NCBI GenBank assembly: GCA_903842845.1
Contig: CAIMNN010000586.1
Location: 1 to 5,693, forward strand
Source: an uncultured Acidobacteriaceae bacterium
GTDB lineage: Bacteria > Acidobacteriota > Terriglobia > Terriglobales > Acidobacteriaceae
DNA: 5,693 nucleotides
Direction of reading: 5' to 3'
Of the stretch, positions 1 through 5,693 are shown one piece after another (the first letter of the stretch is position 1; every line of letters begins with the position of its first letter). A program made the translations under genes and the position numbers. The notes beneath the pieces are model-generated. The model saw only the letters and a list, made by a program, of their open reading frames with translations. It was not told where the DNA came from and made no database searches.

Positions 1-24
1 TAACTAAGGCCGTACTGGACGCCC

Positions 25-1296
25 CTAAGTGACAATTTCCTCCGGCTCCTCTTCAAGCCGCGGCGCATACTTCGCGCCCGACCAAAGGATCATCGCTGAA
101 ACTATCAATGCAACCAGCGTGACACCGAGCGCATGGCTCAAATTCTTCGTCCAGTCGCTGACAGCGCCGATTATCTGCGGCGAGAACGTATCCCCAAAAC
201 AGTGAATGATGAACAGGTTGATGGAGATCGCAGTTGCGCGCACCGGCGCTGAAACCGAATTCACAATCGCTGCGTTCAGCGGCCCTGTGTTGAGAAAGAG
301 AAAAAACTCCGCCAGAAAAAGCGACGGAATCACCAGCGGCCTCGGCCCAAAAAATGCCAGCGCCCCAAAAGGCAACGTCAGCACAACGCTCCAGAATGAA
401 AGCAGATACAGCGCGCGATGATCTTTCTCCAGCCATCGCTGCGCTATCCATCCACCAACCAGCGTTCCCGCAATTCCATCCACAACCGTTATCGCGCCTA
501 TCATCAGGTTGGCCTTGCCCAGTTCCAACCCGGTGATGCGGTTCAGAAACGTCGGAACCCACGCCGATATGCCGCCCATCGCAAATGTAAGCGCAGCCAG
601 TCCGAACGTCCCCGTTAAAAAAGCCCGGTTCTTGAACAGCCCCAGAACAGTGCTGCGGTCCGGCGTCGCTTGTATGTGGTCACACGCTCCGCGTTCCGGT
701 TCCGTGGCAAAGATCATATAAAGAATCGCTATCAATATTCCTGGAATCGCGCTGAGGAAGAACGGAGTCCTCCATCCGTAGGCACTGCCAAGCATTCCGC
801 CGGCAATGTATCCCAGCGCAGCGCCAACTGGAATCACAAGGTAAAAGAAGCTCAAAATTCGGTTTCGTTCGCGCTCCGGATAAAAATCCGCAAGCACCGC
901 CGGCGCATAAATTCCAAACGTAGCCTCGCCTATGCCGACCAGCGCATGACGAATGAACAGCGTCCAGTAATCATGTACCCACGCCGTGGCCAGCGTCGCA
1001 ATGCTCCACAAGACAGCACCGGCAACAATCAGCCACTTGCGCTTGAAGGTGTCGCCCAACCAACCGGTCATCGGTGCAACCAGCATATAGGTCAGGAAGA
1101 ACGCCATCGTCAGACGGCCCATCATCTCGTCGTTGACGCGGAACTCTGCTTGTATCAGCGGCTGCGCACCGGGCAATATATAGCGGTCAATATAGTTGAG
1201 CAGGTTGAGTGCGATGAGCAATACAAGTGCGACCAGCGCCGGATGAAGCCTCGGTCTGCGAACCTGCTCTGAGGAATGTGAACTTTGGCTCTTCAT
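25..1296 (-). CDS. Spinster-like MFS transporter, 12 TM
   Basis: Complete 423-residue inner-membrane transporter of the major facilitator superfamily. About twelve hydrophobic segments are visible (roughly 19-35, 60-80, 87-106, 110-135, 146-168, 176-197, then after a polar loop 226-250, 262-286, 294-316, 320-345, 351-378, 387-408). The family marks are NYIDR in TM1 (34-38), MFS motif A with G78, D82, R86 and K87 after TM2, VGIGEA in TM4 (120-125) and HCFGDTFSPQIIG in TM11 (365-377). The TM1, TM4 and TM11 signatures are those of the spinster-like branch, which in eukaryotes moves sphingosine-1-phosphate or lysophospholipids; many bacterial members have unknown substrates. The C-terminus is acidic (EEEPEE). 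The ATG at 1296 has no clear Shine-Dalgarno sequence, but it gives a normal short cytoplasmic N-terminus. The gene is divergent from the export operon and ends in TAG at 25-27. Substrate cannot be read from the sequence. Confidence 0.93.
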   Translation of the reverse strand: MKSQSSHSSEQVRRPRLHPALVALVLLIALNLLNYIDRYILPGAQPLIQAEFRVNDEMMGRLTMAFFLTYMLVAPMTGWLGDTFKRKWLIVAGAVLWSIATLATAWVHDYWTLFIRHALVGIGEATFGIYAPAVLADFYPERERNRILSFFYLVIPVGAALGYIAGGMLGSAYGWRTPFFLSAIPGILIAILYMIFATEPERGACDHIQATPDRSTVLGLFKNRAFLTGTFGLAALTFAMGGISAWVPTFLNRITGLELGKANLMIGAITVVDGIAGTLVGGWIAQRWLEKDHRALYLLSFWSVVLTLPFGALAFFGPRPLVIPSLFLAEFFLFLNTGPLNAAIVNSVSAPVRATAISINLFIIHCFGDTFSPQIIGAVSDWTKNLSHALGVTLVALIVSAMILWSGAKYAPRLEEEPEEIVT

Positions 1297-1329
1297 CGCT
1301 GGATTATGAACAGAGTTTTAATTTACACC

Positions 1330-1354
1330 TTCGCGGGCCGCTGTTTCACGCGAA
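1330..1354. promoter_or_regulatory. Gapped inverted repeat, possible operator
   Basis: TTCGCG at 1330-1335 and CGCGAA at 1349-1354 form a perfect 6-bp dyad separated by 13 bp, near the middle of the divergent intergenic region. It could be a two-half-site operator shared by both genes, or a small RNA hairpin followed by a T-rich stretch (1355-1361). The stem does not extend in either direction, so neither reading is strong. No regulator gene is present in the window to pair it with. Confidence 0.2.
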
Positions 1355-1470
1355 TTTTCTTGCCGTACACGAAGCTCCCCTACGCATCGAATCGTTTTAC
1401 GCAAATTAAACGACAACTATGATTGAAATGTAATCCTCCGAACTGGCGATGAACAGTGCAGAGCGTCCTA

Positions 1471-1476
1471 TATACT
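1471..1476 (+). promoter_or_regulatory. Candidate -10 box of the export operon
   Basis: TATACT matches the sigma-70 -10 consensus at five of six bases. The best -35 candidate at 16-bp spacing is ATGAAC (1449-1454), which matches only the central TGA. Transcription would start near 1483 and leave about 10 nt before the ATG at 1493. This agrees with the lack of any Shine-Dalgarno sequence there. The assignment is weak without transcript data. Confidence 0.3.
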
Positions 1477-1492
1477 GAATCTGTTGGCATCT

Positions 1493-2731
1493 ATGACCCA
1501 GGTAAATAAACAAATTGACCGCCGTATCCTTTGGGCGGTTGGAATTCTGCTCCTCTTCGCAGTCTTCTTCGGAGTGCGCGCGCTGACCCGCGAAAAGTTG
1601 ACAGTGCGCACCGCCAAAGCCACTCGTACTGAGTTTATCAGCACCGTCAGCACCAATGGCCGCGTCGCACCGGAGACAAACTACCAGTTCAGCAGCCCCA
1701 CCAATACAACCGTAAAATCGGTTGAAGTTCAGCCGGGCGCAGTTGTTCCTGCCGGCAAAATGCTCATTGAATTGGACGACCTGCCTGCCCGTGCCCGTGT
1801 CGCCACAGCCGAGAGTGGGCTGAAGTCGGCTGAAGCCTCTTATGAGGCCGCTTTGCACTCTGGAACCAAGGAAGAGCGCGAGATGATCTCCGCTGAGCTC
1901 TCCAAGGCAAAGCTCGACCGCGATCAAGCCAAACGAGACGTCGAGGCGCTGAAGAAGCTGCAAGCAACCGGAGCCGCCTCACCAAGCGAAGTTGCGGCTG
2001 CGCAAGACCATCTGTCGGCATCTGAGTCGGCGCTTCACTCCGCGGAAACTCGCTCAAAAGATCGCTACTCCAAAGCCGAGATCGAACGCGCAAAGGCCGC
2101 TGTCGATGAAGCGCGCACCAACCTAACTGCCGCACTACGCGTTCTGGAGCAGACCTCGTATCACGCCCCCATCGCAGGCACTGTCTATTCGGTTGACACC
2201 AGCAAGACGCAGTTCGCCGAGGAAGGCAAGATACTTTTGCAGATGGCGGACCTCAAACACGTTCAGGTCCACGCTTATTTCGATGAACCGGAGATTGGCC
2301 GCCTCGCTATCGGCCAGCCTATTCTCATCCACTGGGATGCACGCCCCACGCGGGATTGGCACGGACATATTCTGCGCGTCCCCAGCACCATCATTGCCTA
2401 TGGAACACGTAACGTCGGCGAAGTGCTCATCTCCATCGACGACTCCGACGGCAGCCTTCTGCCCGAGACCAACGTGACGGTCAAGGTCACGCTCTCCAGC
2501 GAGCAGAACACGTTGACCATTCCGCGTGAAGCGCTGCGTTCTGAAAACGGCAAGGCCTATGTCTTCCTCATCACCGGCGATGAACTGAAGCGCACGCCGG
2601 TCACTACTGGAACCATCAACCTGGCTCAGGTCTCCATCCTCACCGGCCTGAAGGATGGCGATGAAGTCGCCACCGGCGCTATCAACGGGCAACCCTTGCA
2701 GGAGGGCGTGCCGGTAAAGGTCATCCGTTGA
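1493..2731 (+). CDS. HlyD/MacA-type periplasmic adaptor (membrane fusion protein)
   Basis: Adaptor of 412 residues that would bridge an inner-membrane pump to the outer-membrane channel. A short cytoplasmic tail and one membrane anchor (about 10-30) come first. Two lipoyl half-domains follow, the first with VEVQPGAVVPAGKMLIELDD (77-96) and the second with YHAPIAGTVYSVD (223-235). They flank a long Ala/Glu/Lys-rich coiled-coil hairpin (about 100-220). A beta-barrel (about 255-337) and a membrane-proximal domain (about 338-412, starting near LTIPREAL) complete the family order. At the hairpin tip, L156 and S163 keep the 7-residue spacing of the TolC-docking motif, but the usual arginine four residues before the leucine is alanine (A152). 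An in-frame TTG at 1484 would add three residues; ATG at 1493 is preferred. Neither start has a Shine-Dalgarno sequence. The stop overlaps the next gene by 4 bp. The partner pump and substrate are not evident; no pump gene is in the operon. Confidence 0.93.
   Translation: MTQVNKQIDRRILWAVGILLLFAVFFGVRALTREKLTVRTAKATRTEFISTVSTNGRVAPETNYQFSSPTNTTVKSVEVQPGAVVPAGKMLIELDDLPARARVATAESGLKSAEASYEAALHSGTKEEREMISAELSKAKLDRDQAKRDVEALKKLQATGAASPSEVAAAQDHLSASESALHSAETRSKDRYSKAEIERAKAAVDEARTNLTAALRVLEQTSYHAPIAGTVYSVDTSKTQFAEEGKILLQMADLKHVQVHAYFDEPEIGRLAIGQPILIHWDARPTRDWHGHILRVPSTIIAYGTRNVGEVLISIDDSDGSLLPETNVTVKVTLSSEQNTLTIPREALRSENGKAYVFLITGDELKRTPVTTGTINLAQVSILTGLKDGDEVATGAINGQPLQEGVPVKVIR
2716..2720 (+). 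promoter_or_regulatory. Ribosome binding site deciding the TTG start of the TPR gene
   Basis: AAAGG ends 7 nt before TTG at 2728, inside the end of the adaptor gene. The spacing is good for TTG and too long (31 nt) for the later in-frame ATG at 2752. It therefore supports the non-ATG start, as does the signal peptide that only the longer form carries. Confidence 0.6.
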
Positions 2732-3663
2732 AGACCCTCGCACTCATCCTGATGGCGGCCATTACGCCGCTCGCATCTGCCTCTACTCCGGTCGAGCAGG
2801 CTCTGCAAAATGGCGAGGTCGACAAAGCCGCGTCCATGCTCAGTTCACTGCCCTCGGCGGAAGCGCATCTCTACCGCTGCCGTATCGCCATGATGCTCGA
2901 GCGTTGGGATGAAGCCGGCGGCGAGTGCGAAAAAGCCGTCAAAGAAGACCCTCAAAATAGTTTGAATCATCTCTGGTACGGACGCGCGCTCGGAGAGCGT
3001 GCCAGCCGCGCCAACTTCATGAGCGCCTATTCGCTCAGCAAAAAGGTGCATCAGGAGTTTGAAGAAGCCGTACGATTGAACCCGCAAAGCACGGATGCGC
3101 TCTCAGACCTCTGCGAGTACGAGTACGAGGCTCCCTCTGTTGTCGGCGGAGACATGGATCGCGCCGTCCAACTCGCTTCTCAAGTTGAAAAGCTCGATCG
3201 CGGCCGGGGCATTGAGAGCCATGCACGCATCATGAAAGAGCAAAAACATCTCCCGGAAGCCGAGCAGGAGTTCAAGCGCGCCATCACTTCCTCCGCTCAT
3301 CCTGCATACCAATGGTTTGCTTTGGCCAGCTTCTACCGCACTCAGCAGCGCTGGGACGACATGGAATCAGCCATCCAAAGTGCCGCAAAGGCCGTCGAAC
3401 GCGACCCGAAAGCCGCCTCTGCTCTTTACGACAGCGCCTCACTCCTCCTGCGCTCCAAACGCAATTCCAATCTGGCCGAAAAATTATTGACGGTCTACCT
3501 CAACAGCCAATTCAAATCAGAGCAGGCGCCTGCCTTCGTAGCCCATGCACGCCTGGCCCAGTTGCTCGATGCACGCGGTGACAAGGATGCAGCTGCAAAG
3601 GAACGCGCAGCCGCCCTCGCGCTCGCACACGAGTACAAATTGAATCAGGAGCATGCGCGCTGA
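2728..3663 (+). CDS. Exported tetratricopeptide-repeat protein
   Basis: Protein of 311 residues with a Sec signal peptide (K2, hydrophobic 4-15, ASA cleavage site about residue 18), so it likely works in the periplasm. The rest is helical and TPR-like: repeats about 23-38, 45-75 (RWDEAGGECEKAVKEDPQN), 107-121 (EFEEAVRLNPQS), 144-190, 195-227 and 269-299. A segment at 84-146 with YGRALGE, KKVHQEFEEAV and APSVVGGDMDRA resembles a conserved stretch seen in a bacterial TPR family whose function I do not know. The chosen start is TTG, overlapping the adaptor stop as TTGA; the first ATG (2752) would delete most of the signal peptide. The gene lies between adaptor and channel, where a pump gene would usually be, so it may scaffold or regulate the exporter. 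That role is inference; TPRs show only protein-protein contact. Confidence 0.88.
   Translation: MKTLALILMAAITPLASASTPVEQALQNGEVDKAASMLSSLPSAEAHLYRCRIAMMLERWDEAGGECEKAVKEDPQNSLNHLWYGRALGERASRANFMSAYSLSKKVHQEFEEAVRLNPQSTDALSDLCEYEYEAPSVVGGDMDRAVQLASQVEKLDRGRGIESHARIMKEQKHLPEAEQEFKRAITSSAHPAYQWFALASFYRTQQRWDDMESAIQSAAKAVERDPKAASALYDSASLLLRSKRNSNLAEKLLTVYLNSQFKSEQAPAFVAHARLAQLLDARGDKDAAAKERAAALALAHEYKLNQEHAR
3647..3651 (+). promoter_or_regulatory. Ribosome binding site of the TolC-family gene
   Basis: AGGAG lies within the last codons of the TPR gene, 11 nt before the ATG at 3663. The spacing is slightly long but usable. With the TGATG stop/start overlap it suggests translational coupling. Confidence 0.5.
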
Positions 3664-5021
3664 TGCCGACAAGTTTGATCTCCTACATTCGTCGCGAGTG
3701 CCGCTTTTCCATCGCTAGCGTGTGTCTCCTTCTGCTTCTTGCCGCTGCCCTGCCGCTCACGGCACAGATCTCGCTCTCCACTATCGTCAGCTCGGCGCAG
3801 CGCAAAAGCGCAGCTGTCCGTTTGGCTGAGGCCGACCTGCACAAATCAGAGGCAGTGCTGGCCGAAACCCACGACGTCTATATCCCCATCATCGACATCA
3901 ACGCGGGCGTTGGTTACGCGCAGGGCTTCATGGGTGGCCAGGTCCCCTCTCTGTGGACGGGTACCGCGCAATCGCAGGTTTTTAGCCTGCCGCACATTCA
4001 ATACGAGCGCGCAGCCCGTGCAGGCGTCTCCTCTGCCAAATTGAACCTGATGAATGCACGTGAACAGGTCGCGCTCGACGCATCCATTCTCTACATCCAG
4101 CTCGACACGGTTACTCGCGAACTCGCCGCCGCTAATCTTCAATCCATGCTTGCCGAGCACCTAGTTGAAATTGAACAACAGCGCTCCGAAGCAGGAATCG
4201 ACAGCGTCAGCCTCTACCTTGACGCACGCCTCACCGCGGCAAACATCAAACTCAAGAAAATTCATCTTGAATCCGGCAAGCACTCCATCGAGGAGCAGCT
4301 CTCCACACTCACTGGAATGCCTGCCGCTTCAATTCAAACCATCTCGTCCAGCATTCCCCAGGTTCCACGGCTCACCGCCAACTCTCCTCAGGGCCGTCAC
4401 TACGACACGGAGAGCATTCACGAGCAGGCCGTTTCAAAAAGCCGCACCGCCACCGGCGACACTATGAACCTCTACAGTCCCCAGGTCGGCTTCTCCATGG
4501 AATACCTGCGCCACACTTCTTTCGGAAATGATTACGACAGTTATTTCACCCGGACCTTGCCTGCCAATAACTACACAATTGGTATCTCCTTCACCATCCC
4601 CATCCTTGATCTATCCCATCGAGGCAAAGCGCGCGAATCAGCCGCCGAAGCTCTCCACGCGCGCATTGAGGCCGAACAGGCCGACCGCCAGAACGACTTG
4701 AACATCATTCTGCTCAATGACAGTCTGCGCGAACTTGACGTCGTTGCCGAGATCGCTGAACTAAAAAAGGAAATAGCCGCCGAGCAGGTTAAGAGCATCG
4801 AAATTCAACTCAATGAAGGCAACGGCTCAAGCCAGACGCCCCAGGCAAGCCCGCGCAGCGAGCAACTCGCCAAGATCGACGAACGCCAGAAATACATCGA
4901 ATCCGAAGACGCAAACTTCGACCTAAACAAAGCTCGTTTGAATCTCGTCAAAGCACTCGGTCACATGCAGGATTGGCTGCAAAGTATCGATGCAGTTCAG
5001 CCTGCAAATGATTCAAAATAA
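3663..5021 (+). CDS. TolC-family outer-membrane efflux channel
   Basis: Outer-membrane protein of 452 residues expected to trimerise into a beta-barrel plus alpha-tunnel exit duct. The N-terminus has basic residues, a hydrophobic run (about 16-33) and a plausible LTA cleavage before Q35. Two structural repeats follow, each helix-strand-helix. Repeat 1 starts at ISLSTIVSSAQ (36-46), has strand-like 73-88 and 104-112, then long helices to the LTGMP turn (216-220). Repeat 2 starts near 250, has strand-like 271-283 and 302-316 (YTIGISFTIPILDLS), then helices to about 440. The second repeat has a polar, Gln/Ser/Pro-rich stretch at 386-399 that repeat 1 lacks. The ATG overlaps the TPR stop by one base, and the gene ends in tandem stops TAA TAG. 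It is the natural partner of the adaptor two genes upstream. Many TolC relatives serve several pumps, so substrate is open. Confidence 0.92.
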   Translation: MPTSLISYIRRECRFSIASVCLLLLLAAALPLTAQISLSTIVSSAQRKSAAVRLAEADLHKSEAVLAETHDVYIPIIDINAGVGYAQGFMGGQVPSLWTGTAQSQVFSLPHIQYERAARAGVSSAKLNLMNAREQVALDASILYIQLDTVTRELAAANLQSMLAEHLVEIEQQRSEAGIDSVSLYLDARLTAANIKLKKIHLESGKHSIEEQLSTLTGMPAASIQTISSSIPQVPRLTANSPQGRHYDTESIHEQAVSKSRTATGDTMNLYSPQVGFSMEYLRHTSFGNDYDSYFTRTLPANNYTIGISFTIPILDLSHRGKARESAAEALHARIEAEQADRQNDLNIILLNDSLRELDVVAEIAELKKEIAAEQVKSIEIQLNEGNGSSQTPQASPRSEQLAKIDERQKYIESEDANFDLNKARLNLVKALGHMQDWLQSIDAVQPANDSK

Positions 5022-5093
5022 TAGTTTTTCATCACAGCAATACATTGTTTCTCAATCTGGCCGCGCATCACGACCAATGGTAAAATAAAACCA
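5022..5093. promoter_or_regulatory. Short gap before hpnJ with possible promoter; no terminator seen
   Basis: The 72-bp gap begins with a second stop (TAG, 5022-5024) for the channel gene and has no strong hairpin plus T-run, so readthrough from the operon is possible. TAAAAT at 5081-5086 could be a -10 box with transcription starting almost at the ATG; the matching -35 position (TGGCCG, 5058-5063) is poor. ACCAATGG occurs twice (5073-5080 and 5090-5097). The first copy holds an ATG that opens only a three-codon frame ending at TAA 5086-5088. Confidence 0.35.
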
Positions 5094-5693
5094 ATGGCAA
5101 AGGTATTAAAAACACTTCTTCTGAATCCTCCCTCGTTTGAGAACTTCGACGGTGGAGCAAGTTCTCGCTGGCCCGCAACCCGCGAGATCGAATCTTACTG
5201 GTATCCGGTGTGGCTCACCTACCCGGCCGGAATGCTCGAAGGCTCACGTCTTCTCGACGCGCCGCCGCATCACGTCTCCGCCGACCAGACCATTGAGATC
5301 TGCAAAGAGTACGAGTTCCTCGTTCTCTTCACCTCAACTGTGGGCTGGGAGGGCGACCAACGCCTCGCCGAGACAATCAAGAAGGCCAATCCTTCTATCA
5401 AGATCGCATTCGTTGGTCCGCCGGTCACCACTGACCCAGAGCGCGCACTCAACGAGTGCAGCGCGCTCGACTTCATCTGCCGTCGCGAGTTCGACTACTC
5501 CGTCGTAGAGTTCGCACAGCATAAGCCGCTCAGCGAAATCCTCGGCATCAGCTACAAGAACGCGAAGGGCGAGATCATCCACAATCCCGATCGTCCGCAG
5601 ATCGAAGACCTCGATGCCATGCCCTGGGCCACCAAGATCTACAAGCGCGACATGGACGTCACGCGCTACAACGTCCCATTCCTGCTCCATCCA
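5094..5693 (+). CDS. hpnJ: Hopanoid-associated radical SAM protein HpnJ, 5' part (cut by window end)
   Basis: Open frame of 200 codons running off the window; full HpnJ proteins are several hundred residues. From memory of the family, the N-terminus matches HpnJ: LLLNPPSFENFDGGASSR (8-25), REIESYWYPVWL (30-41), LLDAP (53-57), FTST (79-82), then KIAFVGPPV (103-111), HNPDRPQIEDLDAMPW (163-178) and IYKRD (182-186). This is the cobalamin-binding-like N-terminal domain of the radical SAM subgroup; no DxHxxG is seen. The CxxxCxxC cluster motif should lie just beyond the window. HpnJ is implicated in converting the glucosamine head group of bacteriohopanetetrol to the cyclitol ether, after HpnI and HpnK. 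ATG 5094 is the only start after the in-frame stop at 5022 until Met47. It has no Shine-Dalgarno sequence. The gene is in the same direction as the export operon, 72 bp behind it. Confidence 0.85.
   Translation, partial: MAKVLKTLLLNPPSFENFDGGASSRWPATREIESYWYPVWLTYPAGMLEGSRLLDAPPHHVSADQTIEICKEYEFLVLFTSTVGWEGDQRLAETIKKANPSIKIAFVGPPVTTDPERALNECSALDFICRREFDYSVVEFAQHKPLSEILGISYKNAKGEIIHNPDRPQIEDLDAMPWATKIYKRDMDVTRYNVPFLLHP

Larger units (their letters stand above)
1297..1492. promoter_or_regulatory. Divergent intergenic region between MFS gene and export operon
   Basis: This 196-bp region must hold the promoters of both divergent genes. It is AT-rich at about 1303-1325 and 1391-1435 with a GC-richer centre. 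A CATAAT hexamer on the minus strand (1308-1303) lies just upstream of the MFS start and could be a -10 box, but no good -35 accompanies it. Other visible features are the TTCGCG/CGCGAA dyad at 1330-1354 and an inverted pair TTTAATTT (1317-1324) / AAATTAAA (1403-1410), which could be chance in AT-rich sequence. No small gene is supported here. Confidence 0.55.

Noticed and set aside
1..24. End of a neighbouring gene at the window start
   Set aside because: Only 24 bases lie beyond the MFS stop; a TAA at 1-3 could be a stop codon, but nothing supports a gene.
670..1272. 200-codon plus-strand open frame opposite the MFS gene
   Set aside because: The product is low-hydrophobicity, Arg/Gln-rich sequence without a domain, antisense to a clear 12-TM transporter.
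1306..1456. ATGAACAG occurring twice (1306-1313 and 1449-1456) as a regulatory direct repeat
   Set aside because: The same or near-identical words also occur inside the MFS gene, so this is probably chance.
1406..1963. 185-codon minus-strand open frame over the intergenic region and adaptor start
   Set aside because: It overlaps the adaptor's anchor and first lipoyl half-domain antisense, starts within the adaptor coding sequence, and has no family features.
2135..2743. 202-codon minus-strand open frame opposite the adaptor gene
   Set aside because: It lies wholly antisense to a well-supported adaptor, shows no recognisable domain, and reflects the GC-biased codon usage of the real gene.
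4991..5006. TGCAG-N6-CTGCA hairpin near the end of the channel gene as a terminator
   Set aside because: The stem is only 5 bp, lies inside the coding sequence, and no T-run follows directly.
5334..5690. 118-codon minus-strand open frame at the window end
   Set aside because: It is antisense to hpnJ, whose conserved motifs read clearly on the plus strand.

Overview
The window looks like a chromosomal segment of a Gram-negative, hopanoid-making bacterium. The best guess is an acidobacterium of the Terriglobia type. The guess rests on moderate-to-high GC, two periplasm/outer-membrane export genes, a recognisable HpnJ, and the general style of the TolC and TPR proteins. Taxonomy is an inference; there is no marker gene in the window.

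Layout. On the minus strand (25-1296) is a complete 12-TM MFS transporter of the spinster-like type. A 196-bp divergent intergenic region (1297-1492) follows, AT-rich next to both genes, with a gapped TTCGCG/CGCGAA dyad and a weak -10-like TATACT just before the plus-strand genes. Then comes a tightly packed plus-strand operon of three genes: a HlyD/MacA-type periplasmic adaptor (1493-2731), an exported TPR protein (2728-3663, TTG start) and a TolC-family outer-membrane channel (3663-5021). The junctions overlap by 4 bp and 1 bp, so translational coupling is likely. After tandem stops and a 72-bp gap, a radical SAM gene recognisable as hpnJ (5094 to the window end) begins. It is cut off after 200 codons, before its iron-sulfur cysteine motif.

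How the genes may work together. Adaptor plus TolC gives two parts of a tripartite envelope-spanning exporter, but the energised inner-membrane part (ABC, RND or EmrB-type MFS) is absent from the operon. A signal-peptide-bearing TPR protein sits in that position. The flanking genes have a lipid flavour: HpnJ acts in making the cyclitol-ether head group of bacteriohopanepolyols, and spinster-type MFS proteins include lysolipid and sphingolipid transporters. A dedicated route for moving hopanoids or another lipid to the outer membrane is a testable guess, not something the sequence demonstrates.

No RNA genes, insertion sequences, CRISPR arrays or convincing intrinsic terminators were seen.
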